Counted from the first letter of the stretch, positions 53,086 through 61,627 are shown. The stretch: 64,000 bases of DNA from Prevotella sp. (GCA_017650905.1 JAGCDZ010000100.1:165634-229633), one strand, 5' to 3'. Numbers and translations are program-made. Notes: a model not told the origin generated them from the sequence alone.

Positions 53086-53479
53086 CAAATCTAAAATCTA
53101 TCACAATTAGTTAAAACAAAATGAGGAGAAAAGCCATCAAGCAGTGTTTATTCAGTCGTCGGGTGACGCAGATGAAGATATAGCCTCGGGCTATGTTTTG
53201 AACTCTCGTGATTCGGACTGCGTAAATGCGTCTTGAAGGTCGTTCTTTGAAGCTTTGCTTCGAAAAACAGCTGCGCCTCAGCAAAGTCTGAAAGTGAGCT
53301 TTCACTTTGCATTCGGCTTGCATGTTCTTTGACATATTGTTACAACGATGTGATAGAGACTCCACACAAGTTTCTATGAAGCTCACTGGGCATTGGCCGC
53401 AAGGCTTTGCCCAAACACCTCTTGCGCCCCTTTTTACGGGGCATTCGAAAACACATTCTTTCAATCTCAACCTTGTTAT
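53086..53479 (+). promoter_or_regulatory. Long structured leader of the AAA+ gene, with boxA-like sites
   Basis: This 394-base stretch has no conserved long frame but several hairpins: GAAGC/GCTTC near 53249, GCTG/CAGC near 53270, GCAAAG-GAAAG/CTTTC-CTTTGC at 53281-53310, GGGCA-GCC/GGC-TGCCC at 53388-53412 and GCCCC/GGGGC at 53426-53442. GTTCTTTGA occurs at 53241 and again at 53324 as GTTCTTTGACATATT, which resembles the boxA antitermination site in front of Bacteroidetes rRNA operons. It thus looks like an rRNA-type leader placed before a protein gene (inference). Confidence 0.5.
53121..53183 (+). CDS. Possible 20-residue basic leader peptide
   Basis: ATG to TAG in the leader, MRRKAIKQCLFSRRVTQMKI. 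Seven Arg/Lys, preceded by an A-rich stretch. It stands near the start of the predicted transcript and could couple translation to leader folding. Too short for homology; it may be chance. Confidence 0.3.
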   Translation: MRRKAIKQCLFSRRVTQMKI

Positions 53480-55744
53480 ATGGAAAAGGATTTAGTAAAG
53501 CTCGACAACGAGCAGAATGATGACGATTTTGATAAGCTCTTCCAGGATTACTTGAATGAAGAGCTCTCCTCTAAAGATTCTGATACCAACGATGAAGACA
53601 CAACCGAAGGCGATGCCAATGATGATGATGAGGACGATATCTCCCTTCGCTTCAGAGGCGAGCGCCACTACATGCCGGAGCTCTTTAAAGTGGGGATTGA
53701 GGTCCAGCCTGATCTCTTCGATACGCCTTATGTCAATGGCGATATCGTCGTGGCCATTCTCGGAAAGGAAGGTACTTGTCTCACCGAAGAGCGCTTCAAG
53801 CTGAATATCCTTGCTGAAGGCTATTACCCGATGGCCACCACGCAGTTCTATCACGAGGCAGAGCTGCAATTCCCGGATATGCTCACGATTACGATGATGA
53901 GTCGTGAAGTCTGGCTGCCCGGAAACTATATGCTCTATGTGCGCGACACTACCGACGACTCGCTTTTGCAGATTCCCTTTACCCTCAACGATGAACTTGA
54001 GGCCTCGGTGGGCGATCCCAGTCCCTGTCTGCCTTGCAGTCCTGAGGATATCCTCACTTCTGTCATCGACGGCTACTGCTACGATTGGGACAGGCTGGCA
54101 CAGCGTCCGGGTATGGCACAGATACGCAACTATGTGGTCACACAGAAGCAGTTCGAGGTCTACAACGAGTTCCGTCAGGAGATGCATGGCTATAAACTCT
54201 GCGGGAAGGGCCATCTGCTGATTGCCACACGCAACAACGATCTCATGCCCCATCACCTGCGCTCCCTATGCACGCTGGTGGCCGACGACTACACATTCAG
54301 GCCTATCGACTGCAGTACCCTCTTCGATGCTGCCCGTAATAATCCCTACGAACAGCTCTTCGAGGAATTGTCAGTCTCGGGTAAGCACGTCTTCTGCCTG
54401 ACTAATCCCGGAGCCCTCCTCTCAACGGGCGGCAAGGTCATCGTCAAGAGGATCATCGACAAGATCCGCTCCGACGAGGATTCCTATCTGCTCTGGCTCT
54501 GCGGATACAAGTCTGATGTCGAGGCCGTGCTCAATATGTTTCCCTCGATGGGCGCTTTCTTCCCCAGCGACCACCGCCTGGAACAGGAGCCTCCGAAGGA
54601 TTTCGAACAGGTGCATGCCTTCTTCGACGCCCTCAACGACGAGCGCCTCAGTTGCTCCATCGAGGCAATGGACGGCTTTGCAAAGGCCATCCTGAAAGGC
54701 TGCAGGCAGGGCGTGCTCTCCTCCTGGTCGCTCAGCGACATCCGCCAGTTCGTCGTCGAACAGGTCAAGCCGCGCTACCTCGCCCGCTGTTATCGGGAGA
54801 TCAGCGAAGAGCATCTGCCTTGCATCGAGCTCGACGACCTCTGCCTCGACCAGCTCACCAGCACCGAGTCCACCTACGAACAGTGTCTTAAAGACCTGGA
54901 CGAGATGATCGGACTCGACGAGGTGAAGGAGGGCATCCGGAAGATGGCCAACAACACCAAGTTCTTTGCCGAGCGACGCCGTCGTGGACTGACCACTTCG
55001 CAAGAGGCTACCTTCCACTGTATCTTTACCGGCAATCCGGGAACGGGCAAGACTACCGTTGCCAAGAAGCTCGGTCGGATCTACCGCTCTTTAGGTCTGC
55101 TCTCGCGGGGCAATGTCATCGCCGTCGACCGCACCAGACTTGTGGGACGTTACATAGGTGAGACCGAGGAGAACATGAAGACCATCCTCGACGAGGCCCG
55201 AGGCAATGTGCTCTTCATCGATGAGGCTTACACCCTCTACGATGGGGCCAGCGACCGCAAGGATTTCGGCGCGCGCGTCATCGACTCGCTGCTCACCGTG
55301 CTTTCGCAGCCCGACCCCGATATGCTGGTTATCTTCGCCGGTTATCTGAAGGAGATGGACGCGATGCTCAACACCAATCCTGGACTTCTGGGACGCTTCC
55401 CTTACAAGTACCAGTTCAAGGATTACAATGCCGGGCAGCTCTTCGACATCGCCATCCGTCAGCTGAAGCACGACGACTACCTCCTCTCGCCCGAGGCTGA
55501 GGCCAAGCTCCGCGAGGCCATCGCCAAGGCCTACGCCCAGCGCGACGACAACTTCAGCAATGCCCGTTGGGTGGAGCAGTTCGTCAGTCACGGCATCATC
55601 CCCGCCATGGCCAGCCGCATCTCTCAGACAGGATGCGATGACTATCAGACCGTCGAGGTTGCCGACATCCGTCAGGCCTACGACAAATTCAATCCCAAAG
55701 CCACAGCGCTGAAGACCCGCCAGAAGGTGGGCTTCAACGCCTAA
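53480..55744 (+). CDS. AAA+ ATPase of the CbbX/EccA/SpoVK type
   Basis: 754 residues from the ATG at 53480 (MEKDLVKLDNEQ); the frame upstream runs through the hairpins of the leader and is unlikely to be translated. Residues 1-60 are very acidic and disordered; 60-430 contain a beta-rich segment (RFRGERHYMPELFKVGIEVQPD) and helices; 460-754 form the AAA+ module: LDEMIGLDEVKEGIRKMANN, Walker A GNPGTGKTT near 518, NVLFIDEAYTLYD (Walker B) near 576, sensor VIFAGYLKEMDAML near 632 and arginine finger in NPGLLGRFPYKYQF. This kind activates or remodels protein complexes (rubisco, ESX secretion, spores). Its client here is unknown; the small gene 28 bases on may encode it. Confidence 0.85.
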   Translation: MEKDLVKLDNEQNDDDFDKLFQDYLNEELSSKDSDTNDEDTTEGDANDDDEDDISLRFRGERHYMPELFKVGIEVQPDLFDTPYVNGDIVVAILGKEGTCLTEERFKLNILAEGYYPMATTQFYHEAELQFPDMLTITMMSREVWLPGNYMLYVRDTTDDSLLQIPFTLNDELEASVGDPSPCLPCSPEDILTSVIDGYCYDWDRLAQRPGMAQIRNYVVTQKQFEVYNEFRQEMHGYKLCGKGHLLIATRNNDLMPHHLRSLCTLVADDYTFRPIDCSTLFDAARNNPYEQLFEELSVSGKHVFCLTNPGALLSTGGKVIVKRIIDKIRSDEDSYLLWLCGYKSDVEAVLNMFPSMGAFFPSDHRLEQEPPKDFEQVHAFFDALNDERLSCSIEAMDGFAKAILKGCRQGVLSSWSLSDIRQFVVEQVKPRYLARCYREISEEHLPCIELDDLCLDQLTSTESTYEQCLKDLDEMIGLDEVKEGIRKMANNTKFFAERRRRGLTTSQEATFHCIFTGNPGTGKTTVAKKLGRIYRSLGLLSRGNVIAVDRTRLVGRYIGETEENMKTILDEARGNVLFIDEAYTLYDGASDRKDFGARVIDSLLTVLSQPDPDMLVIFAGYLKEMDAMLNTNPGLLGRFPYKYQFKDYNAGQLFDIAIRQLKHDDYLLSPEAEAKLREAIAKAYAQRDDNFSNARWVEQFVSHGIIPAMASRISQTGCDDYQTVEVADIRQAYDKFNPKATALKTRQKVGFNA

Positions 55745-55772
55745 GGCGTTTTTCTTCAAAACACTTATTTTC

Positions 55773-56057
55773 ATGTACAGAATCTTACAAAACCAAGACA
55801 ATGATCTCCTGCTGGTCATCGAACCGCAGGATTGTGAGCCCGATGGCCCTATGTTTATCTACGACGGTGGCGACACCGCCTTGCTCTTCCGCGATTGGGG
55901 CAGCAATGTCCGTCTGAACGGCATCAGTCCCGAAACCAGCCCCGAACTGCTGAATGCCAAGATCATCTACGTTGTTGAGATGTCTGGCGACGATATCGCC
56001 CGCGAATACGCCGCTCCCATCCGCATCGTCCGCGATGTCAAGAGCCTGATGGCCTGA
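55773..56057 (+). CDS. Small acidic protein of unknown function, partner of the AAA+ gene
   Basis: 94 residues, soluble, MYRILQNQDNDLLLVIEPQD. Alternating strands and turns (MFIYDGGDTALLFRD, IIYVVEMSGDDIAREY) suggest a compact beta-rich fold. It follows the AAA+ gene by 28 bases with no promoter or hairpin between them, so co-transcription is likely. I recognise no family. A client or adaptor of the ATPase would fit. Confidence 0.7.
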   Translation: MYRILQNQDNDLLLVIEPQDCEPDGPMFIYDGGDTALLFRDWGSNVRLNGISPETSPELLNAKIIYVVEMSGDDIAREYAAPIRIVRDVKSLMA

Positions 56058-56116
56058 TTTTGAGACATTTTTCAAGAAAATAGAAACAAATTGCGGCCAA
56101 TATCAGAATTAATTCG

Positions 56117-56124
56117 TAACTTTG
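56117..56124 (+). promoter_or_regulatory. -7 promoter element for the outer-membrane barrel gene
   Basis: TAACTTTG, 27 bases upstream of the ATG at 56152. Confidence 0.6.
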
Positions 56125-56151
56125 CGGCCAAGATCAAGATAATGATAAGGT

Positions 56152-56751
56152 ATGAAAAAAGTAATAATAATGGTCATAGCCGCCATGATGGCTATAGTAA
56201 GTGCAAATGCCCAGCATAGGGAAGGCGAGTTCAGCATCCAGCCCAGAGTGGGTGTCACATTCTCGACCTTAACTAACACCGACGATGCCAAGATGAAAAT
56301 CAACCTCACCTATGGCGCGGAGTACGAGCAATACATTACCGACCAATTCAGTCTGGCGGGAGGTGTGCTGTTCACCAATCAGGGTTTCAAATACGATGAT
56401 GGCGATGGTACCTTGAACAACTATTATTTCGCTGTGCCCATTACGGCCAACTACTATGTGGTGCCGGGACTGGCCGTAAAGGCCGGTTTACAGCCAGCCT
56501 ATAGGGTGAAAACCAACATGAAGATAGATGGCCAGACGTATGACTTCGACAGGGTTATGGATTTCCTGTTCAATGATAGCGACGCCAAGATGAACAAGTT
56601 CGACCTCTCCATTCCCGTTGGTCTCTCTTACGAGTACAATAACTTCACGCTCGATGCCCGTTACAACTTCGGTCTCATCAAGCTGTTCTCCGGCATCGAC
56701 GATAGTGTCTTCAACCGAGTCATCACCGTCACATTAGGCTATAAATTGTGA
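56152..56751 (+). CDS. Small outer-membrane beta-barrel protein
   Basis: 199 residues. Signal peptide (IAAMMAIVSANAQ) and then alternating amphipathic strands of an eight-stranded barrel: FSIQPRVGVTFSTLT, KINLTYGAEYEQYI, FSLAGGVLFTNQGFKY, YYFAVPITANYYVVPGLAVKAGLQ, TLDARYNFGLIKLF, and an aromatic-type end VITVTLGYKL. It belongs to the PorT/OmpX-like group common in Bacteroidetes. Function unknown. Own promoter. Confidence 0.85.
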   Translation: MKKVIIMVIAAMMAIVSANAQHREGEFSIQPRVGVTFSTLTNTDDAKMKINLTYGAEYEQYITDQFSLAGGVLFTNQGFKYDDGDGTLNNYYFAVPITANYYVVPGLAVKAGLQPAYRVKTNMKIDGQTYDFDRVMDFLFNDSDAKMNKFDLSIPVGLSYEYNNFTLDARYNFGLIKLFSGIDDSVFNRVITVTLGYKL

Positions 56752-56756
56752 TATAG

Positions 56757-56858
56757 CCAGGGCCTGAACACAAATCCCCTCGCAGCTACGCGCTCACGGT
56801 CTTCCTGACGGCCATCACCACCACGAGTTGCATGGGACGAGGACCGATCATGTTCTAA
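56757..56858 (+). pseudogene. Possible remnant of a smalltalk-type micropeptide
   Basis: A short open stretch of 33 codons with no start codon before its end, reading ALTVFLTAITTTSCMGRG and stopping at 56856-56858. The hydrophobic VFLTAI-TSC ending recalls the 'smalltalk' micropeptides that Bacteroidales carry near mobile modules. A stop at 56754 closes the frame upstream. The CACAAATCCCCTCGCAG segment inside it recurs, with one change, in the hairpin at 58745-58778. Low confidence. Confidence 0.3.
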
Positions 56859-56877
56859 GGAACACTATCTAAAAGCA

Positions 56878-56911
56878 AGAGCGACAGACTCCATACGGAA
56901 TCTGTCGCTCT
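56878..56911 (+). terminator. Terminator downstream of the outer-membrane barrel gene
   Basis: AGAGCGACAGA pairs with TCTGTCGCTCT around a CTCC-ATAC-GGAA centre, followed by seven T. Confidence 0.9.
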
Positions 56912-56981
56912 TTTTTTGTTCTATGAAAGAAATATTCCCATAGCATTATTCCCCTTTGTGCCTCAAATTCAATTGACACTT

Positions 56982-57592
56982 TGTTTGATCCTTATTCTAA
57001 TGGAATGCGGATAGAACGTGAAGGATTCTCTCATTGAAAAGAAAATCACTGAGTAGTCTTAATCCTTATTCTAATGGAATGCGGATAGAACGCTGCCGCA
57101 ACTACCGCAGTGGCACAGAATGTGAGTCTTAATCCTTATTCTAATGGAATGCGGATAGAACGTACGAGCCAGTGAGCCAGACAGTGCAGAACCAGTCGTC
57201 TTAATCCTTATTCTAATGGAATGCGGATAGAACAGCTTACAGGGTGGAATGCCTTAACAAGGAAAAGTCTTAATCCTTATTCTAATGGAATGCGGATAGA
57301 ACGGGAACAACTACGGTGACGGAGGCACCGCCAACCAGTCTTAATCCTTATTCTAATGGAATGCGGATAGAACGGCGAGTATTACGAAAAATTCTTTGTG
57401 GAGGTAAATTGTCTTAATCCTTATTCTAATGGAATGCGGATAGAACCGGTTAGAACTCCTTCGCCTGAAGGAATATGCTCTTGTCTTAATCCTTATTCTA
57501 ATGGAATGCGGATAGAACAATGAGACTATGGCTAAGCTGCAAGGCTGCACTATCAAGTCTTAATCCTTATTCTAATGGAATGCGGATAGAAC
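56982..57592. CRISPR. CRISPR array, nine 36-base repeats and eight spacers
   Basis: The 36-base repeat begins GTCTTAATCCTTATTCTAAT and ends GGAATGCGGATAGAAC. Repeats start at 56982, 57056, 57126, 57198, 57267, 57338, 57411, 57483 and 57557. The first is degenerate in its first six bases (four mismatches); the other eight are identical. Spacers vary from 33 to 38 bases. The damaged repeat lies at the left, so the leader is probably at the right and transcription may run leftwards, but repeat orientation alone does not settle this. No cas gene was found within the window, so the array depends on a locus elsewhere or is isolated. The repeat type recalls Bacteroidetes type I-B/III arrays more than type II or V. 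Confidence 0.97.
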
Positions 57593-58052
57593 AATCCTAT
57601 ATATCAGTAATCTGAAATATTTGTTCTTCCGTGACTTTATACTATCCTATTGCTGTTCAATCACTTAGACTCTATTTCTCAAAAAGTTCGCAAATGCCAT
57701 CATTTTTTAATGTCAAATGCCGGATTTTCAAAGACTCGCAAATGGCATGTCGCTGATTGTCAGGTAGATGCAATTATCGAAAAGTTCGCAAATGGTAAAC
57801 TGACTTTCTATGAAAACGGAGATTTGCGAAAAACCACCTCTCAGAACCCCCATTTTATCGTGCGCAAAATTACTCATTTTTCGCAAATGTCGCAAGCATT
57901 TTGGAGAAAAAATGCTCTTGCGAAGATTATTCACGACCTCAAAATAAACTCAAAAACGCAAAACCCTCAAAATGAGGCTTTTACGGAAATTCGATTTTTC
58001 GCAAATGATTTTGCGATTTCTTGTGTCAATAAGTCAAAGAACGCGATAGTTT
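57593..58052. other. AT-rich, repeat-rich region beside the CRISPR array
   Basis: 460 bases with no convincing gene. The motif TTCGCAAATG occurs at 57687, 57785, 57880 and 57998, with a one-base variant at 57735 and an inverted ATTTGCGAA at 57822; the first copies are about 50 bases apart. A 144-codon frame crosses it but looks accidental: it has no promoter and is A/F/K/N-rich. The region directly right of the last repeat would be the CRISPR leader if the array is read leftwards. Confidence 0.6.
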
Positions 58053-58508
58053 TTATTTCCAGACTCCAGACATCGAGTTTTTGAATTCGAACCTTCTTGT
58101 TATCGGTTCATTGTCATTCTGGTTGATGGATAGCGTATAGGTCTCACCTTCTTTCAGAGGACCAATCTCATAGCTCATGTCATAAGGACAAATGCATTTG
58201 CAACTCTGTTCTGTCTCATATTCATTTATAGTGATGATGTTTTCATCGACAGAGATATTGGCTCCTAATTCCCCAGGACAGCAATTAAACATAACATTCC
58301 GATGGTTTAAAAAGAGATAGTCATTGTGAATCACAGAATACTCGATGAACTCTGCCCTGTCTTCATCGCCAGCTCTGGTATTGCCTTTGCAACCTGAATT
58401 GGCAAAGTTCTTCAATGTGACATTATCTACAGGATTTTCACTTTCATCGCAACAAATAACCGTTGCCATGAACAATACTGCTAATAGGGAAAACAATACT
58501 TTCTTCAT
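58053..58508 (-). CDS. Cys-rich lipoprotein of unknown function
   Basis: 151 residues. Signal peptide with lipobox VICCDES (acylated Cys near residue 20). The mature part has six more Cys, in SGCKGN, FNCCPGE and SCKCICPYD, spaced for disulfides or metal binding. The fold looks beta-rich (YSVIHNDYLFLNHRN, YTLSINQND). I recognise no family. Alone on the minus strand with a TATATTTG element upstream. Confidence 0.7.
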   Translation of the reverse strand: MKKVLFSLLAVLFMATVICCDESENPVDNVTLKNFANSGCKGNTRAGDEDRAEFIEYSVIHNDYLFLNHRNVMFNCCPGELGANISVDENIITINEYETEQSCKCICPYDMSYEIGPLKEGETYTLSINQNDNEPITRRFEFKNSMSGVWK

Positions 58509-58584
58509 AACTCTTTTTATTTGGTTGTCACAGGCATATGTCCATGGGGCCTGGAACGATGTTTATACGTTTCTTTTCTTGCCG

Positions 58585-58592
58585 CAAATATA
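58585..58592 (-). promoter_or_regulatory. -7 promoter element for the Cys-rich lipoprotein gene
   Basis: TATATTTG on the minus strand, 77 bases upstream of the ATG. Confidence 0.55.
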
Positions 58593-58744
58593 CGAATTTA
58601 ATTCGAAAATAAAAGCCATTTCCTGCATTTTCTTGAAAAAAGTCTCAAAATAGTTGGATTATTCAGAAATAAAACCTATCTCTGCATCGTATATCAAAAG
58701 AACCCCTCGATACACTTTGCCACAATTTGGGAAGTTTAAACAAT

Positions 58745-58778
58745 AATCCCCTCGCAGCCATTTAACTGCAAGGGGATT
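58745..58778. terminator. Hairpin ending the minus-strand VirE_N/DUF3987 operon
   Basis: AATCCCCTCGCAG (58745-58757) pairs with CTGCAAGGGGATT (58766-58778) with one mismatch; a T-poor tail follows on the minus strand. One arm is nearly identical to 56771-56787. Confidence 0.6.
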
Positions 58779-58823
58779 TGTGCAAATCGATGTCCTGTTC
58801 TCTTTAATATTAATTACGACCAA

Positions 58824-61163
58824 TTATCCCTTGAATCTCAGATTTTGGAAACTGTCAACTGTCAACTGAAGAATGTAGCCGCGGGTTTTCCATTGGGAGA
58901 TCATCTTTGCCGTGCCTTTTGAGCCGAGGCCTTCCTGTTTGCGGATGCGGTCGGCATCGTCGCGTGAAAAGACCTCCGGCAGCAGCGTCAGCAGATTCTG
59001 AGGGCCGCGCCGCGAACCGTTCTCCATCACGTTGTTGGCATTTTCGATGGCCGCGCCGAAGAAGTGCATCTTGCACCACATGTCATACTGTAACGACCAG
59101 CGGATGAAGGGCTCGAAGCGCTCGTCCCACTGACAGCCGTTGGCCACGTAGAGCACGCAGGCCTTCAGCCAGGCAATCACGTTGGCACGGAAACTCAGGT
59201 TCTCGTAGGTACGCGACTGCGACAATTGCGCGAACTCGGCACACTCTCGACACAGCCGTTCCGCCAACACGAAAGCCTCAGGACAGTCCACATCGCCGCG
59301 AGCTGCACAGAGCCGTTCGATATAGGGCTTCAGTGCCTCGTCGAAAGCGGCATCATACTCACCGTATCGCGGAATCTCCGCACCGATCTCACGCTCTGGT
59401 ATCGTACAGAAGTTGATACGCGAGATGGGGCCGTCGGTCAGCACGCGCTGGAAATAGCGCTGCCCCTTCTGAATCGTGGTCGCCGCATTCCAGTTGAAGC
59501 GGATCTGCACACGCTCGGTGATGGACTGCGTGCCGATACGCGTCTGTCCGTAGCGGTTGTTGGGATCGAAGGCCAGACACATGATCTGGAACTGCGAACC
59601 CGTCCGTCCGTTGCCCTTCAGCGCGTCGAACTGGTCGATCTCGTTCAGCTTCACGTAGAGGAAATGCTCTTCTGCCTCTGCCGTACGCATCACGAAGGCG
59701 GGATTGGTCATATCTGCATCGATCTCCTGAATGACGAGTCCTTCGGGCCGCTGCTTCTTGTCTTTGTTGGCACCCTTCGAGTTGACCTCGTTCTTCCACG
59801 CCTTCTCGCGCCGCATGTTCTCCGCATCGCGCTCACGGATGTCGGCCATGATGTGGTCGATGGGGTCGGAGATGCAGTCCTTGCCTGCGCCCGTCCCTGC
59901 CATCAGACAGTTCATCAGCGTGGCTTCATGGCGCTTGTTGTCGATGTATCGGAAATACACCTTCCACAGATGGACGGCCAGCGAGGGGAACACGGCATGT
60001 GCCACCGCCGCCTTGTAGATATCGGGCGTACGCGACACCAGCAGGTCGATCAATGCCGGCAGCGGTTCGGGCATTTCAGGCGGTACATCTTCGATGACAG
60101 GGCGCGTCTCCGGAGAAGATGTCCCTTGACGCGATTTCTCGCGTTCGAGGCTTTCGAGCACTACCTTCAGACGTTGCGGCATCGCCTCGAACTTGCTGCT
60201 GAGGGCGTTCTTGATTTTCTGCCGCTTCTCCTCGATGGGGAAGTTGTCGTAGCAAGGAATCACTTGGTCGAGCCAGTCGGGATTCTTGCCGCAGATATGC
60301 CGCAGGTCGGAGGCCAGTTGGAAAGTCAGCGTATCGCGGTCGCCCTCTGTCGGCTCAAAGCCTTTGTTGTTTACCTCCCAATAGCGCTTCAGGATGGCTG
60401 TAAAGGGGATGCCGTGATAGTCCGATGGATAGGTCTGGGGGCTGACGGATGCCGGTTCGCACACTGGGGACAGGCACCTCTGTGACATCGCAAGCGACAT
60501 CACAGATGAGCCAGTCCCCGTGTGCTCCTCCCACGGCCGGTAGTGCTTGTTGGCCTGCTTGGCGCCTTCGGGCAGTTCCTCCTCACCGTTGGCCTCACGC
60601 TCCGACAGAGCCTGATACTCCGCTGCCGACTCCTCGACCGACATCGGTTCCTCAAACAGTGCATCGTCGAGATAGGGCAGGTCCTCCTCCGAGCCGCTGG
60701 TCGAGAACACCACGCGCTGCAGGTCGTGCGCACTCGTATCCATCTCAATCTTCAGGATGCTGGCCACGCGCACCTGATTCTCGAGGATGGTCTTGCCCCG
60801 TTCGCGACGGCATACCAGATGCCATCCGCCGCTGGCCGAGCGTTCGAGCATCATCAGGCCGATCTCGTCCTTCTTGCTCAGGATAAGGTCCTTGTAGGCC
60901 AAAGACTGTTGCTGGTCATAGCAGTCGACATCGTGGAAGAAGAAACTGCCTATGTGCTTGCAGCCTGCCAACCGGCCATTGACGGGCCGCGCATTGTAGG
61001 CCAGTTGCAACAGTCTGGTCTTCGCCTTTTTGTCGCCTTTATGGAAATTCTTCAGATTCCTGCGGTTCTGACTTGAATGGCGGAGCCGCATCAGCTCTGT
61101 CCTGTCCTTGACGGGGCAGGCCAACTTATGCCTGGCCCCGTCGTATCTGATGTAGTATATCAT
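58824..61163 (-). CDS. VirE_N/DUF3987 primase-helicase-like protein of mobile-type modules
   Basis: 779 residues from the ATG at 61163 (MIYYIRYDGARHKL); the longer frame from 61352 begins in sequence unlike the family and was not used. The N-terminal part is a BT4734-like VirE_N/primase-like domain (SFFFHDVDCYD near 70, SGGWHLVCRRERGKTI near 110, HDLQRVVFSTSG near 150). From about 370 a DUF3987 domain follows with a Walker A-like AGTGAGKDCI near 440, NEIDQFDAL near 525 and RFNWNAATTIQKGQRY near 575. It lies in a gene cluster often found beside capsule or mobile loci in Bacteroidales. Its role is unknown; DNA-handling is implied. Its last codons are built from GTTGACA repeats. Confidence 0.85.
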   Translation of the reverse strand: MIYYIRYDGARHKLACPVKDRTELMRLRHSSQNRRNLKNFHKGDKKAKTRLLQLAYNARPVNGRLAGCKHIGSFFFHDVDCYDQQQSLAYKDLILSKKDEIGLMMLERSASGGWHLVCRRERGKTILENQVRVASILKIEMDTSAHDLQRVVFSTSGSEEDLPYLDDALFEEPMSVEESAAEYQALSEREANGEEELPEGAKQANKHYRPWEEHTGTGSSVMSLAMSQRCLSPVCEPASVSPQTYPSDYHGIPFTAILKRYWEVNNKGFEPTEGDRDTLTFQLASDLRHICGKNPDWLDQVIPCYDNFPIEEKRQKIKNALSSKFEAMPQRLKVVLESLEREKSRQGTSSPETRPVIEDVPPEMPEPLPALIDLLVSRTPDIYKAAVAHAVFPSLAVHLWKVYFRYIDNKRHEATLMNCLMAGTGAGKDCISDPIDHIMADIRERDAENMRREKAWKNEVNSKGANKDKKQRPEGLVIQEIDADMTNPAFVMRTAEAEEHFLYVKLNEIDQFDALKGNGRTGSQFQIMCLAFDPNNRYGQTRIGTQSITERVQIRFNWNAATTIQKGQRYFQRVLTDGPISRINFCTIPEREIGAEIPRYGEYDAAFDEALKPYIERLCAARGDVDCPEAFVLAERLCRECAEFAQLSQSRTYENLSFRANVIAWLKACVLYVANGCQWDERFEPFIRWSLQYDMWCKMHFFGAAIENANNVMENGSRRGPQNLLTLLPEVFSRDDADRIRKQEGLGSKGTAKMISQWKTRGYILQLTVDSFQNLRFKG
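58851..58868 (-). repeat. GTTGACA heptamers at the 3' end of the DUF3987 gene
   Basis: Two and a half units (on the minus strand CAGTTGACAGTTGACAGT) encode part of LQLTVDSF. The opposite orientation occurs at 63911-63938. Confidence 0.7.
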
Positions 61164-61213
61164 TCGGTAGTTTTTGTGTGTGTTGTCAGGTTCGATTGTC
61201 CGGGCGTCATCGG

Positions 61214-61600
61214 TTAGTTCTCCGTCAACTCTCTGTAAGCCTCGGCAGCCTCCCACGCCTCGTTGATGAGGATTCGCGGGACATCGTTCTCCTCGGGATG
61301 GAAGACCTTGATGGTCAGTAGAACGGCATCGTCCCTGGTCAACGTCAGACAACCGTGATTCATCCGTTTGACGACGTTCGTATCCCGCCAGTCTCTCTTT
61401 TTGATCTTCACCACAAACCGGCCGTCGGGTGACGTTATCACATAGGCATTACCATTGAAGCCCTGTAGGAGTTTGTTACCACTCGTCTTCGGTGTGAAAC
61501 CGATCGACTTTCCCTTTTTCTCACTCTCGCTGAAAGCAGCTGTGCCGCTCACCACTGTTGTCATTGTTCTGTTAGTCTTGCTCATTGTTTTTGTTCTCAT
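61214..61600 (-). CDS. Unknown 128-residue protein of the DUF3987 module
   Basis: Starts MRTKTMSKTNRTM; a second ATG at 61585 is also possible. Ser/Thr/Lys-rich N-terminus, then a compact beta-rich part (AYVITSPDGRFVVKIKKRDW, DDAVLLTIKVFHPE) and a C-terminal helix (INEAWEAAEAYRELTEN). No family recognised. It lies between the lysozyme and the DUF3987 gene, in the same direction. Confidence 0.65.
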   Translation of the reverse strand: MRTKTMSKTNRTMTTVVSGTAAFSESEKKGKSIGFTPKTSGNKLLQGFNGNAYVITSPDGRFVVKIKKRDWRDTNVVKRMNHGCLTLTRDDAVLLTIKVFHPEENDVPRILINEAWEAAEAYRELTEN

Positions 61601-61627
61601 AATTACTCTGTTTCGGTTTCAAATTTT

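Larger units (their letters stand above)
58509..58823. other. Intergenic region with one promoter element and one hairpin
   Basis: Holds the promoter of the Cys-rich lipoprotein gene (58585-58592) and a hairpin near 58745. The rest is AT-rich without a frame of note. Confidence 0.6.

Noticed and set aside
53393-53479. Upstream extension of the AAA+ protein
   Set aside because: It would translate the leader hairpins; the ATG at 53480 gives an acidic N-terminus and fits better.
57650-58084. 144-codon plus-strand frame next to the CRISPR array
   Set aside because: No promoter element, composition driven by the TTCGCAAATG repeats, overlaps the end of a credible minus-strand lipoprotein gene.
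59226-60485. 419-codon plus-strand frame
   Set aside because: Lies wholly antisense to the VirE_N/DUF3987 gene, which has clear motifs; a reverse-frame shadow in GC-rich DNA.
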